This document shows positions 1 through 7,749 of a DNA stretch of 64,000 nt, in pieces. The DNA comes from Verrucomicrobiota bacterium. Lineage in GTDB: Bacteria > Verrucomicrobiota > Kiritimatiellia > CAIQIC01. Positions within the stretch are counted from its first letter, which is position 1. The number at the start of each line of letters is the position of its first letter. The notes below the pieces were generated by a model. The model searched no databases, was not told the DNA's origin, and saw only the letters and a list, made by a program, of their open reading frames with translations. Made by a program: the position numbers and the translations under genes. The stretch lies in contig SCQF01000001.1 of the NCBI GenBank assembly GCA_004321905.1, forward strand, positions 25,404 to 89,403. The letters are read 5' to 3'.

Positions 1-578
1 ATCGCCGCGCCGGGTTTGAGGGTCTTCTTGCCGGGCGCCCACTTCGCGGGGCAGGCTTCGTCGCCGTGCGTCGCGAGGTAGGCGTTGGCCTCCAGCTTGC
101 GGACGAGTTCGTCGCAATTGCGGCCCACGTTGAGAAAATTCACCTCGGCCGAGACCAACTTGCCTTCCGGGCTGATGATGAACGTGCCGCGGTAGTCAAG
201 ACCGTTGTCGGGGTTATAAACGCCGAAGAGGCGCGAGACAGTGCCGTTGCGGTCGGCGCCCATCGGATATTGCACGTTGGCGAGCAACTTCTCGTCGCGC
301 TGCCACGCCATGTGGACGAATTTGGTGTCGGTGCTGACGCTGATCGCCTCGCCGCCGAGCTTCTTGATCGCGGCGTATTTCTCGCCGAGGTCGGCCAGTT
401 CGGTCGGGCAGACGAAGGTGTAGTCGGCGGGATAGAAGAAGAGGATGACCCATTTCTTTTCCTTCAGCAGGCCGCTGAGGCTGACTTCGCGGAAGTCTTT
501 CTTCGTCGGGTCATAGACGTCCAGCCTGAACTCCGGTACCGCCTGACCCACTTGCAAGGCACATACTTGTTCGCTCAT
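1..578 (-). CDS. Typical 2-Cys peroxiredoxin (AhpC/Prx1 type), 3' end cut by window edge
   Basis: Reduces hydroperoxides in the cytoplasm using a peroxidatic cysteine. The reading frame starts at ATG 578-576, preceded by GGAG, and stays open to the left edge: 192 codons are visible and only a few more are expected for this family of about 190-200 residues. The peroxidatic motif reads FYPADYTFVCPTE, and a resolving cysteine lies near the visible end in GDEACPAKW, which marks a typical 2-Cys enzyme. The next gene upstream on the same strand encodes a ferritin-like iron transporter, so the pair may serve oxidative or iron stress; that link is inference. Confidence 0.93.
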   Translation of the reverse strand, partial: MSEQVCALQVGQAVPEFRLDVYDPTKKDFREVSLSGLLKEKKWVILFFYPADYTFVCPTELADLGEKYAAIKKLGGEAISVSTDTKFVHMAWQRDEKLLANVQYPMGADRNGTVSRLFGVYNPDNGLDYRGTFIISPEGKLVSAEVNFLNVGRNCDELVRKLEANAYLATHGDEACPAKWAPGKKTLKPGAA

Positions 579-636
579 ATTTTCTCCTTTTTTATTGGTT
601 GCGGGCCACTCTACGACAGGTCAGCGAGATTTCAAG

Positions 637-1758
637 TTAGCTGAGCTGTCCGCCCACCAAGCGACCGAGACCGTAGGTCAGCGCCGCCGCCGCTAGGCCG
701 ATGAGCACTTGTCGCAAACCGGACCACAGCGCCGAACGACCGGTCATCAGCGTGATCGCGGCACCGAGTGTGAACAGGCCCGCGGCGCTGGCGCCCGCGC
801 TCCACAGCACGCCGGACATGCCGTGGGTGAAGAAGAACGGCAACAGCGGAAGCACCGCGCCCACTGCGAAGAGCAAAAACGACGCGCCGGCGGCTTCCCA
901 CGCCGAGCCACCGAGTTCCTTGGGATCAATACCCAGTTCTTCGCGTGCGAGTGTATCCAAGGCCTGCGTGGGATCGGAGAGCAAATGGTCGGCCAGCCGA
1001 CGCGCTTCGGCGGCGGGCAAACCCTTGGCTTGATAAATCAACGCGAGTTCTTCCTTTTCCTCTTCGGGCGTCTCGGCGAGTTCATTGGCTTCGATCTTGA
1101 TCTGATGCCCATAGAGTTCGCGGGCGCTCTGGACGCTCAGCCATTCGCCCAGCGCCATCGAACAGGCGCCGGCGACCAAGCCGGCCATACCCGTGACCAC
1201 GATCGTGCCGCTGGCCACTTGTGCGCCGGCAACGCCCATGATCAAACTGAAGTTGGAGAGCAAGCCGTCGTTCGCGCCCAGCACGGCGGCGCGTAACGCG
1301 TTGCCGCCGGTGGCGCGATGACGTCCTTCAAGCCGGGCGACTTCGCCGCTGGCCAGTTGATTGCCTTCGGCCAGCGCACGAAACATGCGGGCGTGACCGC
1401 GCTCGTCGCGCGCCATGCCTTGCACCACGCGGTCTGCATCACCGGCATACTCCGCGCCGGCGTCGCGTTCGATCTCCGCCAGCGTGGGCAGCACGAAACC
1501 CGCGCCAAACCGCCGCGCCAGCCAGCTGAGTACCCGCGTCCGCCATTGCAGGCGAACCGGCGATACGGCGATACCGGCGGCTTGGAGCTTTTGTTCCCAA
1601 TGGGCGGCGTGCCGCCGTTCGGTGTCGGCCAGTTTGAGGTAAAGCTGGGCGGCCGCGGATTGCGGTTCCGCGTCGGCGATGGCTTGATAGAGCGCGGCCG
1701 CATTGCGTTCGGCCGCGAGGCTCTGTTGCCAGCGGAAAATATCTTCGCGTGTGCTCAT
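637..1758 (-). CDS. Membrane-bound ferritin-like protein with VIT/CCC1 transporter domain (MbfA-like)
   Basis: Predicted iron/manganese transporter of the inner membrane. About 155 N-terminal residues form a rubrerythrin/ferritin-like helical domain with metal-type Glu and His residues (SLAAERNAAALYQ, LADTERRHAAHW, ARDERGHARMF). The rest is a VIT1/CCC1 domain (GANDGLLSNFSLIMGVAGA, then five hydrophobic helices). This architecture matches MbfA of alphaproteobacteria, known to export iron. ATG 1758 is preferred over an in-frame TTG at 1776, because the longer form would run into a palindromic repeat just upstream. No strong Shine-Dalgarno sequence is visible. Metal specificity cannot be read from sequence. 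Confidence 0.85.
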   Translation of the reverse strand: MSTREDIFRWQQSLAAERNAAALYQAIADAEPQSAAAQLYLKLADTERRHAAHWEQKLQAAGIAVSPVRLQWRTRVLSWLARRFGAGFVLPTLAEIERDAGAEYAGDADRVVQGMARDERGHARMFRALAEGNQLASGEVARLEGRHRATGGNALRAAVLGANDGLLSNFSLIMGVAGAQVASGTIVVTGMAGLVAGACSMALGEWLSVQSARELYGHQIKIEANELAETPEEEKEELALIYQAKGLPAAEARRLADHLLSDPTQALDTLAREELGIDPKELGGSAWEAAGASFLLFAVGAVLPLLPFFFTHGMSGVLWSAGASAAGLFTLGAAITLMTGRSALWSGLRQVLIGLAAAALTYGLGRLVGGQLS

Positions 1759-1768
1759 GCTGCTTTTC

Positions 1769-1819
1769 TTTTCCAACCCTTGGAAATTCCGCCGTCACTT
1801 TTTTCCAAGCTTTGGAAAA
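1769..1819. repeat. Paired 19-bp palindrome (centres 1778 and 1810)
   Basis: Two copies of the TTTTCCAAGSCTTGGAAAA family, centres 32 bp apart, lie between the BON lipoprotein gene and the mbfA-like gene, both minus strand. The first copy starts about 10 bp upstream of the mbfA-like start codon and so sits in its leader. The remaining gap, 1820-1946, shows nothing else recognisable. Confidence 0.9.
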
Positions 1820-1946
1820 GCACTACACTGACCGCGTATTAGCTTGCCCTGTTTTTGCGAGCCGTGTAGCGCTTGATAGGTCTGTTTTTCGCCGAAAACG
1901 GTGTTTAGATCAATTACCGTCTCGTCGGCCTGTATCCAAAATAGTT

Positions 1947-2234
1947 TCAGCGGCGCACCGTTTGATCTTGGATCTTCTTCTGTACGCCGGGTGTGCCTTG
2001 CACAATGCTAACGGCACGCATGCGCACGGTCTCGTCGTTGACCACACCGCGCAAGATCACAACCCCCTCTTGCACCGTTACATTCAACATCTGCCGCCGG
2101 ACAAGATTGTCTTGATTGAGGCGTTCCATGATTATCCGCTGTAAATCCTGATCATCAGTGGAAGATAACGTGCTACACCCGATGAGATTCAACCCCAGCA
2201 CTACGAAACAGCCGATTTTCTTTATTATTTTCAT
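1947..2234 (-). CDS. Small BON-domain lipoprotein
   Basis: A 95-residue exported protein. MKIIKKIGCFVVLGLNLIGC is a lipoprotein signal with lipobox LIGC. The rest resembles one BON domain (LNVTVQEGVVILRGVVND, then VSIVQGTPGVQK), a fold found in OsmY-type envelope proteins and thought to bind phospholipid or peptidoglycan. ATG 2234 has GGAG about 9 nt upstream and starts directly at the signal peptide; a longer frame to 2270 would bury it. The gene follows glmS on the same strand after a 68-nt gap. Its precise role is unknown. Confidence 0.8.
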   Translation of the reverse strand: MKIIKKIGCFVVLGLNLIGCSTLSSTDDQDLQRIIMERLNQDNLVRRQMLNVTVQEGVVILRGVVNDETVRMRAVSIVQGTPGVQKKIQDQTVRR

Positions 2235-2302
2235 ATATACAACTCCATTAAAGCCTACCGAGTATACCACGCGCCGGCCATTCTCGTCGTCAAAAAAACC
2301 GG

Positions 2303-4144
2303 CTATTCTACCGTCACACTTTTGGCCAGATTGCGCGGCTTATCAATATCCGTGCCGCGCGCCTGGGCGGCATAATAGGCCAGCAGTTGCAACGTCACTA
2401 CATTGACCATGGGCGAAAATTCATCGCGGGTGGGCGGTACCCAGAGAATGTCTTCCGCAAGCTGCGCAATCGTTGCGTCGCCATCCGTGGCCAGCGCGAT
2501 GATGCGGCCATGCCGCGCTTCGACCTCCTTGATGTTGGAGATCATCTTGGCGTATACCTCGTCGCGCGTGCGGGTGCAAATACAGATCACGGGCAGGTAT
2601 TCGTTGATGAGCGCGATGGGCCCGTGTTTCATCTCGCCGGCCGCATAGCCTTCGGCATGTTGGTACGAAATTTCTTTGTTTTTCAGCGCGCCTTCCAGTG
2701 CCGTGGGATAGTTGAAACGTCGTCCCAAATAGAGCGAACTGGGACCGTCGTGATGCTTATCCGCTACGGTGCGAATCTCGTCTTTTCGATCCAGCACATA
2801 GTGAATGGCGTCGGGAATCGTTTGCAGATCGGTCAGCAACTCTTGTGCCTGTGTCTCGGCCAATTCGCCACGCGCGCGGCCGATGAAGAACGCCAAGAGG
2901 GCAAAGGCCATGAGTTGCGCCGTGAAAGATTTGGTGGCCGCCACGCCGATTTCCGGGCCGGCCTCGGTGAAGAATACGGCGTCGCTCTCCCGCGCCACCG
3001 TGCTGCCGGGCACATTGCAAATCGCCAGAATTTTACAGCCCCAACTCTTGGCCATCCGGATCGAAGCGAGGGTGTCGGCGGTTTCGCCGGATTGTGAGAC
3101 CGCGATGATCAACGTGCCGGGATCAATTTTGGGGTCGCGGTAGCGAAACTCGCTGGCCAAATCGGTTTCCACCGCCAAGCTGGTGACGTTCTCCAGCAGC
3201 AATTTCCCATACATTCCCGTGTGATAGGCCGATCCGCACGCCACAATCATCACGCGGTTGAGTTTGCGGAAGTAGGGCGCGCCCAAGGCGAAATCCGGCA
3301 GGGCCACCGTGCCGCTCTGCCAGCCGTGCCGCGCGAGCAGCTGCCGGAGGATCCGCGGCTGCTCGTGGATTTCCTTGAGCATGAACGTTTCAAACCCAGC
3401 CTTCTCCACCGCTTCCGCCGCAATGGTCACCGGTTGGATTTTTGCCTCCACTGCGGTGCCGTCCAGCCGGCTCAAGCTGACGCCATCGGCACGCAGGATG
3501 ACCACCTCGCCGTCATCCAGATAAATCACGCGTTGCACTTGATCCACGATTGCCGGCACATCGCTGGCGATAAAGTGTTCGTCGCGCCCGACGCCGACGA
3601 TCAAGGGGCTACCGTGCCGTGCCGCATAGAGCGTATGGGGTTGGTCGTGGAATAGAATCCCCAGCGCATAGGCGCCTTTGGCGCGCCGCAACGCGCGCCG
3701 AATCGCTTCTTCGGGCGTCGGTGCGCCGGCGGCAAGTTCCGCCTCGATCAAATGCGGGATGACTTCTGTGTCGGTCTGCGAACGGAATTTGTGACCTTGT
3801 GCCGTCAGTTCCGCGCGTAACTCTTGATAGTTCTCAATGATGCCGTTGTGGACGACGGCGATTCGCCCGGTGCAATCCGTGTGCGGATGGGAGTTGACCT
3901 CGTTCGGTTCGCCGTGGGTCGCCCAGCGTGTATGTCCTACGCCCAGTGTCCCGGTCACCGGATGTTCAGCCAGTTTCTGCTCCAGCACGGCCAAGCGGCC
4001 AACGCTCTTACGAACGACCAAGGCGTCCGCCTGCCGGACCGCGACGCCCGCCGAATCATAGCCGCGGTATTCCAGTCGCTTCAGACCGTTGATGAGCAAC
4101 GGTGTTGCATTGCGCTTGCCGACATAGCCTACGATGCCACACAT
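2303..4144 (-). CDS. glmS: Glutamine--fructose-6-phosphate aminotransferase (isomerising)
   Basis: Makes glucosamine-6-phosphate from fructose-6-phosphate and glutamine, the first step to UDP-GlcNAc for peptidoglycan and lipid A. At 613 residues it is full length. The mature N-terminal nucleophile is Cys2 (MCGIVGYVGKR), followed by the Ntn-type glutaminase domain, two SIS domains (SQSGETADTLASIRMA; LGRRFNYPTALEGALK) and the conserved C-terminal NLAKSVTVE. No glmS ribozyme-like sequence is visible upstream; instead a hairpin lies at 4178-4211. Confidence 0.97.
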   Translation of the reverse strand: MCGIVGYVGKRNATPLLINGLKRLEYRGYDSAGVAVRQADALVVRKSVGRLAVLEQKLAEHPVTGTLGVGHTRWATHGEPNEVNSHPHTDCTGRIAVVHNGIIENYQELRAELTAQGHKFRSQTDTEVIPHLIEAELAAGAPTPEEAIRRALRRAKGAYALGILFHDQPHTLYAARHGSPLIVGVGRDEHFIASDVPAIVDQVQRVIYLDDGEVVILRADGVSLSRLDGTAVEAKIQPVTIAAEAVEKAGFETFMLKEIHEQPRILRQLLARHGWQSGTVALPDFALGAPYFRKLNRVMIVACGSAYHTGMYGKLLLENVTSLAVETDLASEFRYRDPKIDPGTLIIAVSQSGETADTLASIRMAKSWGCKILAICNVPGSTVARESDAVFFTEAGPEIGVAATKSFTAQLMAFALLAFFIGRARGELAETQAQELLTDLQTIPDAIHYVLDRKDEIRTVADKHHDGPSSLYLGRRFNYPTALEGALKNKEISYQHAEGYAAGEMKHGPIALINEYLPVICICTRTRDEVYAKMISNIKEVEARHGRIIALATDGDATIAQLAEDILWVPPTRDEFSPMVNVVTLQLLAYYAAQARGTDIDKPRNLAKSVTVE

Positions 4145-4177
4145 AACTCGTTTACGCCCTCATCGCCGTCAATAACA

Positions 4178-4211
4178 AAGCGCTCTCCCCGCCTTCGCCG
4201 GAAGAGCGCTT
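4178..4211 (-). terminator. Hairpin between pseudopilin gene and glmS, possible terminator
   Basis: A perfect 9-bp stem (AAGCGCTCT paired with AGAGCGCTT) encloses a 16-nt loop. On the minus strand it follows the pseudopilin stop codon and is followed by TTTGTTATTG, a weak T tract. It would end the pseudopilin transcript or attenuate read-through into glmS. The stem is certain; the function is inferred. Confidence 0.5.
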
Positions 4212-4240
4212 GTGCGACCAAGCCCATCGCTATTCACGCA

Positions 4241-4882
4241 TTAAGGCTGACGCACTTGTAAAGTTTGACCCTGTAATTCTTGGGCAGTATGCGGATTGAA
4301 GTTGCTGGAAACATTGTCTGGAGTGAGAACAAAAGAGGATCCTCCTTTATAAGTTACACAGACCCCTTTATTGCCAAAAGGAACATTATCGGGGGGCGAC
4401 GTATTCCATTTCGGAGTACCACCGATCAGAAACGCGGAAAGGTCGCTGACGCTCAGGTTCCTTGTGAAAATAAAGGGCACAGTGTCCGGAACACTGTCGT
4501 TCAAACCGGTGACCATGCACCAGGCATTATTCTCTTTCCTGAACAGACTCGGATCGCTTCCTTTATATGCAGGTACTTCAGGCGCTGCAAAAATCGCATA
4601 GTCCGACATGCTTCCAACACCAACCAAATTAGTAAAATACAGCGTGGATGAAGAGTAATCATTTTGCTTGGGCCAACCCGACGAATCCGGGGAGGAAACC
4701 CTTGAGAATGTCGCCAGATAAATCTGTCGCCCGTTACTGGCCACGTTGGACATTTTTGCCTTGGTCATTGCGCCGGTAATCGCCGGCAAGAGCGACCCAG
4801 CCAAGATCGCGATGATCGAAATGACGACCAACAATTCGATAAGGGTGAAAGCCGCTTTCTGCATCCGTTGTAGCATTTTCAT
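4241..4882 (-). CDS. Prepilin-type pseudopilin (PVC-style type II secretion/pilin family)
   Basis: A 213-residue protein with a type IV prepilin N-terminus: a short leader, then AAFTLIELLVVISIIAILAG, with cleavage expected before Phe and Glu5 conserved. The C-terminal part (GRQIYLATFSRVS; PDNVPFGNKGVCVTYKGGSS) resembles the globular region of pseudopilins common in Verrucomicrobiota, Lentisphaerota and Planctomycetota. ATG 4882 has AGGAG 6-9 nt upstream; the frame continues to 5098, but those codons overlap queA and carry no pilin features. The secretion genes at 47-50 kb may be its partners; this is inference. Confidence 0.85.
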   Translation of the reverse strand: MKMLQRMQKAAFTLIELLVVISIIAILAGSLLPAITGAMTKAKMSNVASNGRQIYLATFSRVSSPDSSGWPKQNDYSSSTLYFTNLVGVGSMSDYAIFAAPEVPAYKGSDPSLFRKENNAWCMVTGLNDSVPDTVPFIFTRNLSVSDLSAFLIGGTPKWNTSPPDNVPFGNKGVCVTYKGGSSFVLTPDNVSSNFNPHTAQELQGQTLQVRQP

Positions 4883-4921
4883 GGTTTCTCCTGTTTCAAT
4901 TTTGACTACCGCACGACCCAT

Positions 4922-4950
4922 ACGATACGCCCCGCCATTTACGCCGTCAA
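4922..4950 (-). promoter_or_regulatory. Sigma-70-type promoter for the pseudopilin gene
   Basis: On the minus strand TTGACG (4950-4945) is separated by 17 bp from TATCGT (4927-4922). The spacing is optimal, the -35 match is 5/6 and the -10 match is 4/6. The start codon lies about 40 nt downstream with an AGGAG site. Predicted from sequence only. Confidence 0.5.
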
Positions 4951-4975
4951 CAATTTGTATTAGTGTCCGTCGCCC

Positions 4976-6025
4976 ATGCAAACCAGCGATTTTGATTATC
5001 AGTTGCCTGCGGAGCTTATCGCGCAGGAACCGGCGCCCCGGCGCGATGCCGCGCGGTTGCTCGTGGTGCGGCGCGCAGGCGGAACACTTGAGCATCACCG
5101 CTTCGCTGATCTGCCGACGCTCCTGCGCGCCAATGACTTGTTGGCGCTCAACGACACGCGTGTCCTGCCGGCGCGCCTCTTGGGCCGCAAACCCAGCGGC
5201 GGAAGAATCGAGTTGCTCTTGTTGGAAGAACGTACGCCGGGCGAATGGGAAGCTTTGCTCCGCGCTGGTTCCAAGCGGCCCCAGCCGGGCGCGGTGCTCA
5301 CGCTTGCCGAAGGTGCGGCGCAGGCGACGCTGCTAAACACCGGCGAACAGGGCCGCGTTACCCTCCGTATCACGAGCGCTTTGTCCGTTTTCGATTTGCT
5401 CGAACGCTACGGGCTGCCGCCGTTGCCGCCGTATATTCAGCGATCAGCGATCAGCGATCAGCAGTCAGCCGAAGATCGTGCGCGCTATCAAACCGTTTTT
5501 GCCCAAACACCAGGCGCGGTGGCCGCGCCGACCGCCGGGCTACATTTCACGCCAGAACTTTTCCAAACCTTGGAAAACAGTGGAATTCATCGCGCGTTCG
5601 TCACGCTGCACGTCGGACTTGGCACGTTCCGTCCTGTCACCGCTGAACGTGTTGAGGAGCACCGGATGGAGGCCGAGCGCTACTCCGTTCCGCCGGAGAC
5701 CGCCGCATGTGTTGCGGAAACCCGCCGCGCGGGCGGTCGCATCGTTGCGGTCGGCAGCACCAGCGTACGTACGCTGGAAACCGTCGCTGCGGAGCATGCG
5801 GGCAACGTGATTGCGGCGGAAGGCCGCACGCGGTTGTTCATTGTGCCGCCTTACCGTTTTCGCGTGGTGGATGCGCTGATCACCAACTTCCACTTGCCGC
5901 GCTCCACGCTACTGATGATGGTTTCCGCCTTTGCCGGTCACGACCTGGTCCAGCACGCCTACGCCGAGGCGATCCGCGAGCGCTATCGTTTTTATAGCTA
6001 TGGCGACGCGATGCTGATTTTGTGA
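4976..6025 (+). CDS. queA: S-adenosylmethionine:tRNA ribosyltransferase-isomerase
   Basis: Adds the epoxycyclopentanediol precursor to 7-aminomethyl-7-deazaguanine in tRNA during queuosine synthesis. The 349 residues include FDYQLPAELIAQEPAPRRDAARL near the start, FVTLHVGLGTFRPV in the middle and TNFHLPRSTLLMMVSAFAGH near the end, all QueA signatures. Two oddities lie inside the frame: a 7-bp tandem repeat (5438-5468) inserting an Ser/Ile/Asp/Gln-rich stretch before EDRARYQTV, and one copy of the 19-bp palindrome (5559-5577) encoding LFQTLEN. Neither disrupts the frame. Confidence 0.96.
   Translation: MQTSDFDYQLPAELIAQEPAPRRDAARLLVVRRAGGTLEHHRFADLPTLLRANDLLALNDTRVLPARLLGRKPSGGRIELLLLEERTPGEWEALLRAGSKRPQPGAVLTLAEGAAQATLLNTGEQGRVTLRITSALSVFDLLERYGLPPLPPYIQRSAISDQQSAEDRARYQTVFAQTPGAVAAPTAGLHFTPELFQTLENSGIHRAFVTLHVGLGTFRPVTAERVEEHRMEAERYSVPPETAACVAETRRAGGRIVAVGSTSVRTLETVAAEHAGNVIAAEGRTRLFIVPPYRFRVVDALITNFHLPRSTLLMMVSAFAGHDLVQHAYAEAIRERYRFYSYGDAMLIL
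5559..5577. repeat. Single 19-bp palindrome inside queA
   Basis: TTTTCCAAACCTTGGAAAA lies in frame and is read as Phe-Gln-Thr-Leu-Glu-Asn. It falls in the segment between the HFxPELF motif and AFVTLHVG, where QueA proteins vary. No partner is found 32 bp to either side. Confidence 0.85.
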
Positions 6026-6061
6026 TCCTACACAGGTAGGAGCCGCAAAACTTTACGGCGA

Positions 6062-6148
6062 TTTTCCAAGGGTTGGAAAACGGGGCGTTGCAATTTCCCA
6101 AGCCCTGGTCGCCTCTGGCGCCGCCGAAGGCGGGTAAACCCTGGAAAA
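6062..6148. repeat. Composite palindrome pair with GC-rich insert between queA and apt
   Basis: The first palindrome (6062-6080) is intact. The left arm of the second (TTTCCCAAGCC) begins at the normal register but is separated from its right arm (CCCTGGAAAA, ending 6148) by about 35 bp rich in GGCGCC. The insert shares 26 identical bases with the one at 19060-19085. The right arm ends one base before the apt stop codon. Confidence 0.8.
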
Positions 6149-6670
6149 TCAGAAGACGATCGGCGCGAACACCGGATATTTTTTCAGCTTTTCGCGTCCG
6201 TGAAGGAAGGCGAGTTCGATCAGAAATTCGATTTCGATGATTTGCCCGCCGAGTTGTTCGATCAGGCCAGCGGTTGCCGCCGCCGTGCCGCCGGTCGCCA
6301 GCAGATCATCCACGAGCAACACGCGCTCGCCGGGCAAAACGGCATCGGTGTGCGTGTGCAACGTGGCGCTGCCGTATTCGAGGTCGTAGCTTGCGGAAAT
6401 AGTGCGGCCCGGCAGCTTGCCGGGCTTGCGAATCAGTGCAATGCCCGCGCCGAGCTTGAGCGCGACGCCCGCGCCGAAGGTGAAGCCGCGTGCCTCAATC
6501 ATCGCCACCTTGTCAATGCGGCTCTTGAGGTGCCGGTCGGCGAGCAAATCCACCGCGGCGCGAAAGAGTTTTGGATCGGCCAATACCGGCGTGATGTCTT
6601 TGAACAGAATACCGGGTTTGGGGAAATCAGCTACGTCGCGAATGGCTTTTTTGAGCGCGTCGGCGTTCAT
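6149..6670 (-). CDS. apt: Adenine phosphoribosyltransferase
   Basis: Purine salvage: adenine + PRPP gives AMP. The 173 residues show the Apt start (ADALKKAIRDVADFPKPGILFKDITPVLADP), MIEARGFTFGAGVALKLG, and the PRPP-binding loop VLLVDDLLATGGTA. ATG 6670 fits the family; the frame extends upstream but only as lysine/arginine-rich sequence. The first 44 nt overlap the 3' end of the sigma factor gene on the same strand, suggesting translational coupling. The stop codon abuts a palindromic repeat. Confidence 0.95.
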   Translation of the reverse strand: MNADALKKAIRDVADFPKPGILFKDITPVLADPKLFRAAVDLLADRHLKSRIDKVAMIEARGFTFGAGVALKLGAGIALIRKPGKLPGRTISASYDLEYGSATLHTHTDAVLPGERVLLVDDLLATGGTAAATAGLIEQLGGQIIEIEFLIELAFLHGREKLKKYPVFAPIVF

Positions 6671-7586
6671 GTTGCTTCCCCGGTTTGGTTTGGTGTGAGC
6701 GCGCCGTTTTTTTCTTGGAAACTTTCTTCGCCGGCGCTTGGGCAATGGGTCGGGGCGGCGGTTCGGGCGGTAGGTCCTGCTCCAACAACTCGTGCAGCTT
6801 GGTCACGGCCACGTTTTGAATCTGCCGGACGCGCTCACGCGTGATATTGAAGCGCTTGCCGACATCGTCGAGCGTCTCTTCGGGCGTATCCTTTAGCCCG
6901 AAACGGAAGCGCAGGATTTCGCGTTCACGAAAATCGAGGTGGTTCATCAGCCGCTCGACCTCATTGCGCAACTGGACATCGTTGAGCAGATCGAAAGCCG
7001 TGCGCGCGTTGTCGTCGCCGATAATGTCGCCGTAGCTGGCGTCGCCATCTTCGCCGATGGGCGAATCGAGCGACGTCGGGCGGAGCGTCACCACCTGCCA
7101 CTGCTGCACCGTCGCGGGCGCCACGTCCAGTTTAAAAGCGATCTCGTCCACGGTCGGCTCGCGGCCCAGTTTTTCGGTCAGCATGTGCTCGACCTTGCGC
7201 ATCTTGGCGACTTTATCCACGAGGTGCGCGGGAAGCCGAATCGTCTTGCTCTGGTTGGCGAGCGCACGTTTGATCGCCTGTTTGATCCACCACGCCGCAT
7301 AGGTGCTGAGCTTGCCGCCCTTTTTGGGATCGAAGCGTTCCACGGCCTTCATCAGGCCGATGTTACCCTCGGAAATCAGGTCGAGGAGCGGTAGGCCATA
7401 GCGCGCGTAATCGTGAGCGATCTTCACGACCAGCCGCAAGTTGGCAAGGATCATCTGCTGGCGCGCTCTTTGATCGCCGCGCTTGATGCGCTTGGCCAAC
7501 ACGACCTCGTCGGCCCGCGTCAAAAGCGGCGTCTGGCCGATTTCGCGCAGATAAATTTTAATTCCACTTTCTTCTCTATCGAACAT
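6627..7586 (-). CDS. Short sigma-70 family RNA polymerase sigma factor (RpoD/RpoS type)
   Basis: A 319-residue sigma factor with regions 2, 3 and 4 but without the long region 1.1 and non-conserved region of a classical RpoD. Region 2 is very well conserved (LISEGNIGLMKAVERFDP; STYAAWWIKQAIKRALANQ), and region 4 ends in a canonical helix-turn-helix (NITRERVRQIQNVAVTKL). The C-terminus is a basic, low-complexity Lys/Arg/His tail overlapping apt. ATG 7586 begins directly at MFDREESGIKIYLREIG, the usual region 1.2 start; longer in-frame starts add unrelated sequence. It could be the primary sigma factor of the lineage or a group 2 paralogue; one window cannot decide. Confidence 0.92.
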   Translation of the reverse strand: MFDREESGIKIYLREIGQTPLLTRADEVVLAKRIKRGDQRARQQMILANLRLVVKIAHDYARYGLPLLDLISEGNIGLMKAVERFDPKKGGKLSTYAAWWIKQAIKRALANQSKTIRLPAHLVDKVAKMRKVEHMLTEKLGREPTVDEIAFKLDVAPATVQQWQVVTLRPTSLDSPIGEDGDASYGDIIGDDNARTAFDLLNDVQLRNEVERLMNHLDFREREILRFRFGLKDTPEETLDDVGKRFNITRERVRQIQNVAVTKLHELLEQDLPPEPPPRPIAQAPAKKVSKKKTARSHQTKPGKQHERRRAQKSHSRRS

Positions 7587-7730
7587 GACGATATCCGGGT
7601 ATGAGCAGCCCCCGCAGGCGGCTATTGTGCTGACGCGCGCCCGAAAAGCAAGCCGCGGTTTTCGCGAAGTGCCATTGTATGTGTTGTGAGCTATGTGCCA
7701 ATGTGTGCATATAGGCAAATACCCGCGCAT

Positions 7731-7749
7731 TTTTCCAAGCCTTGGAAAA
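7731..7749. repeat. Single 19-bp palindrome between murJ and sigma factor gene
   Basis: TTTTCCAAGCCTTGGAAAA ends directly before the murJ stop codon at 7750. No second copy at 32 bp. Confidence 0.9.

Noticed and set aside
4145-4240. glmS ribozyme upstream of glmS
   Set aside because: The 96-bp gap is too short and holds only a simple hairpin and no ribozyme core.
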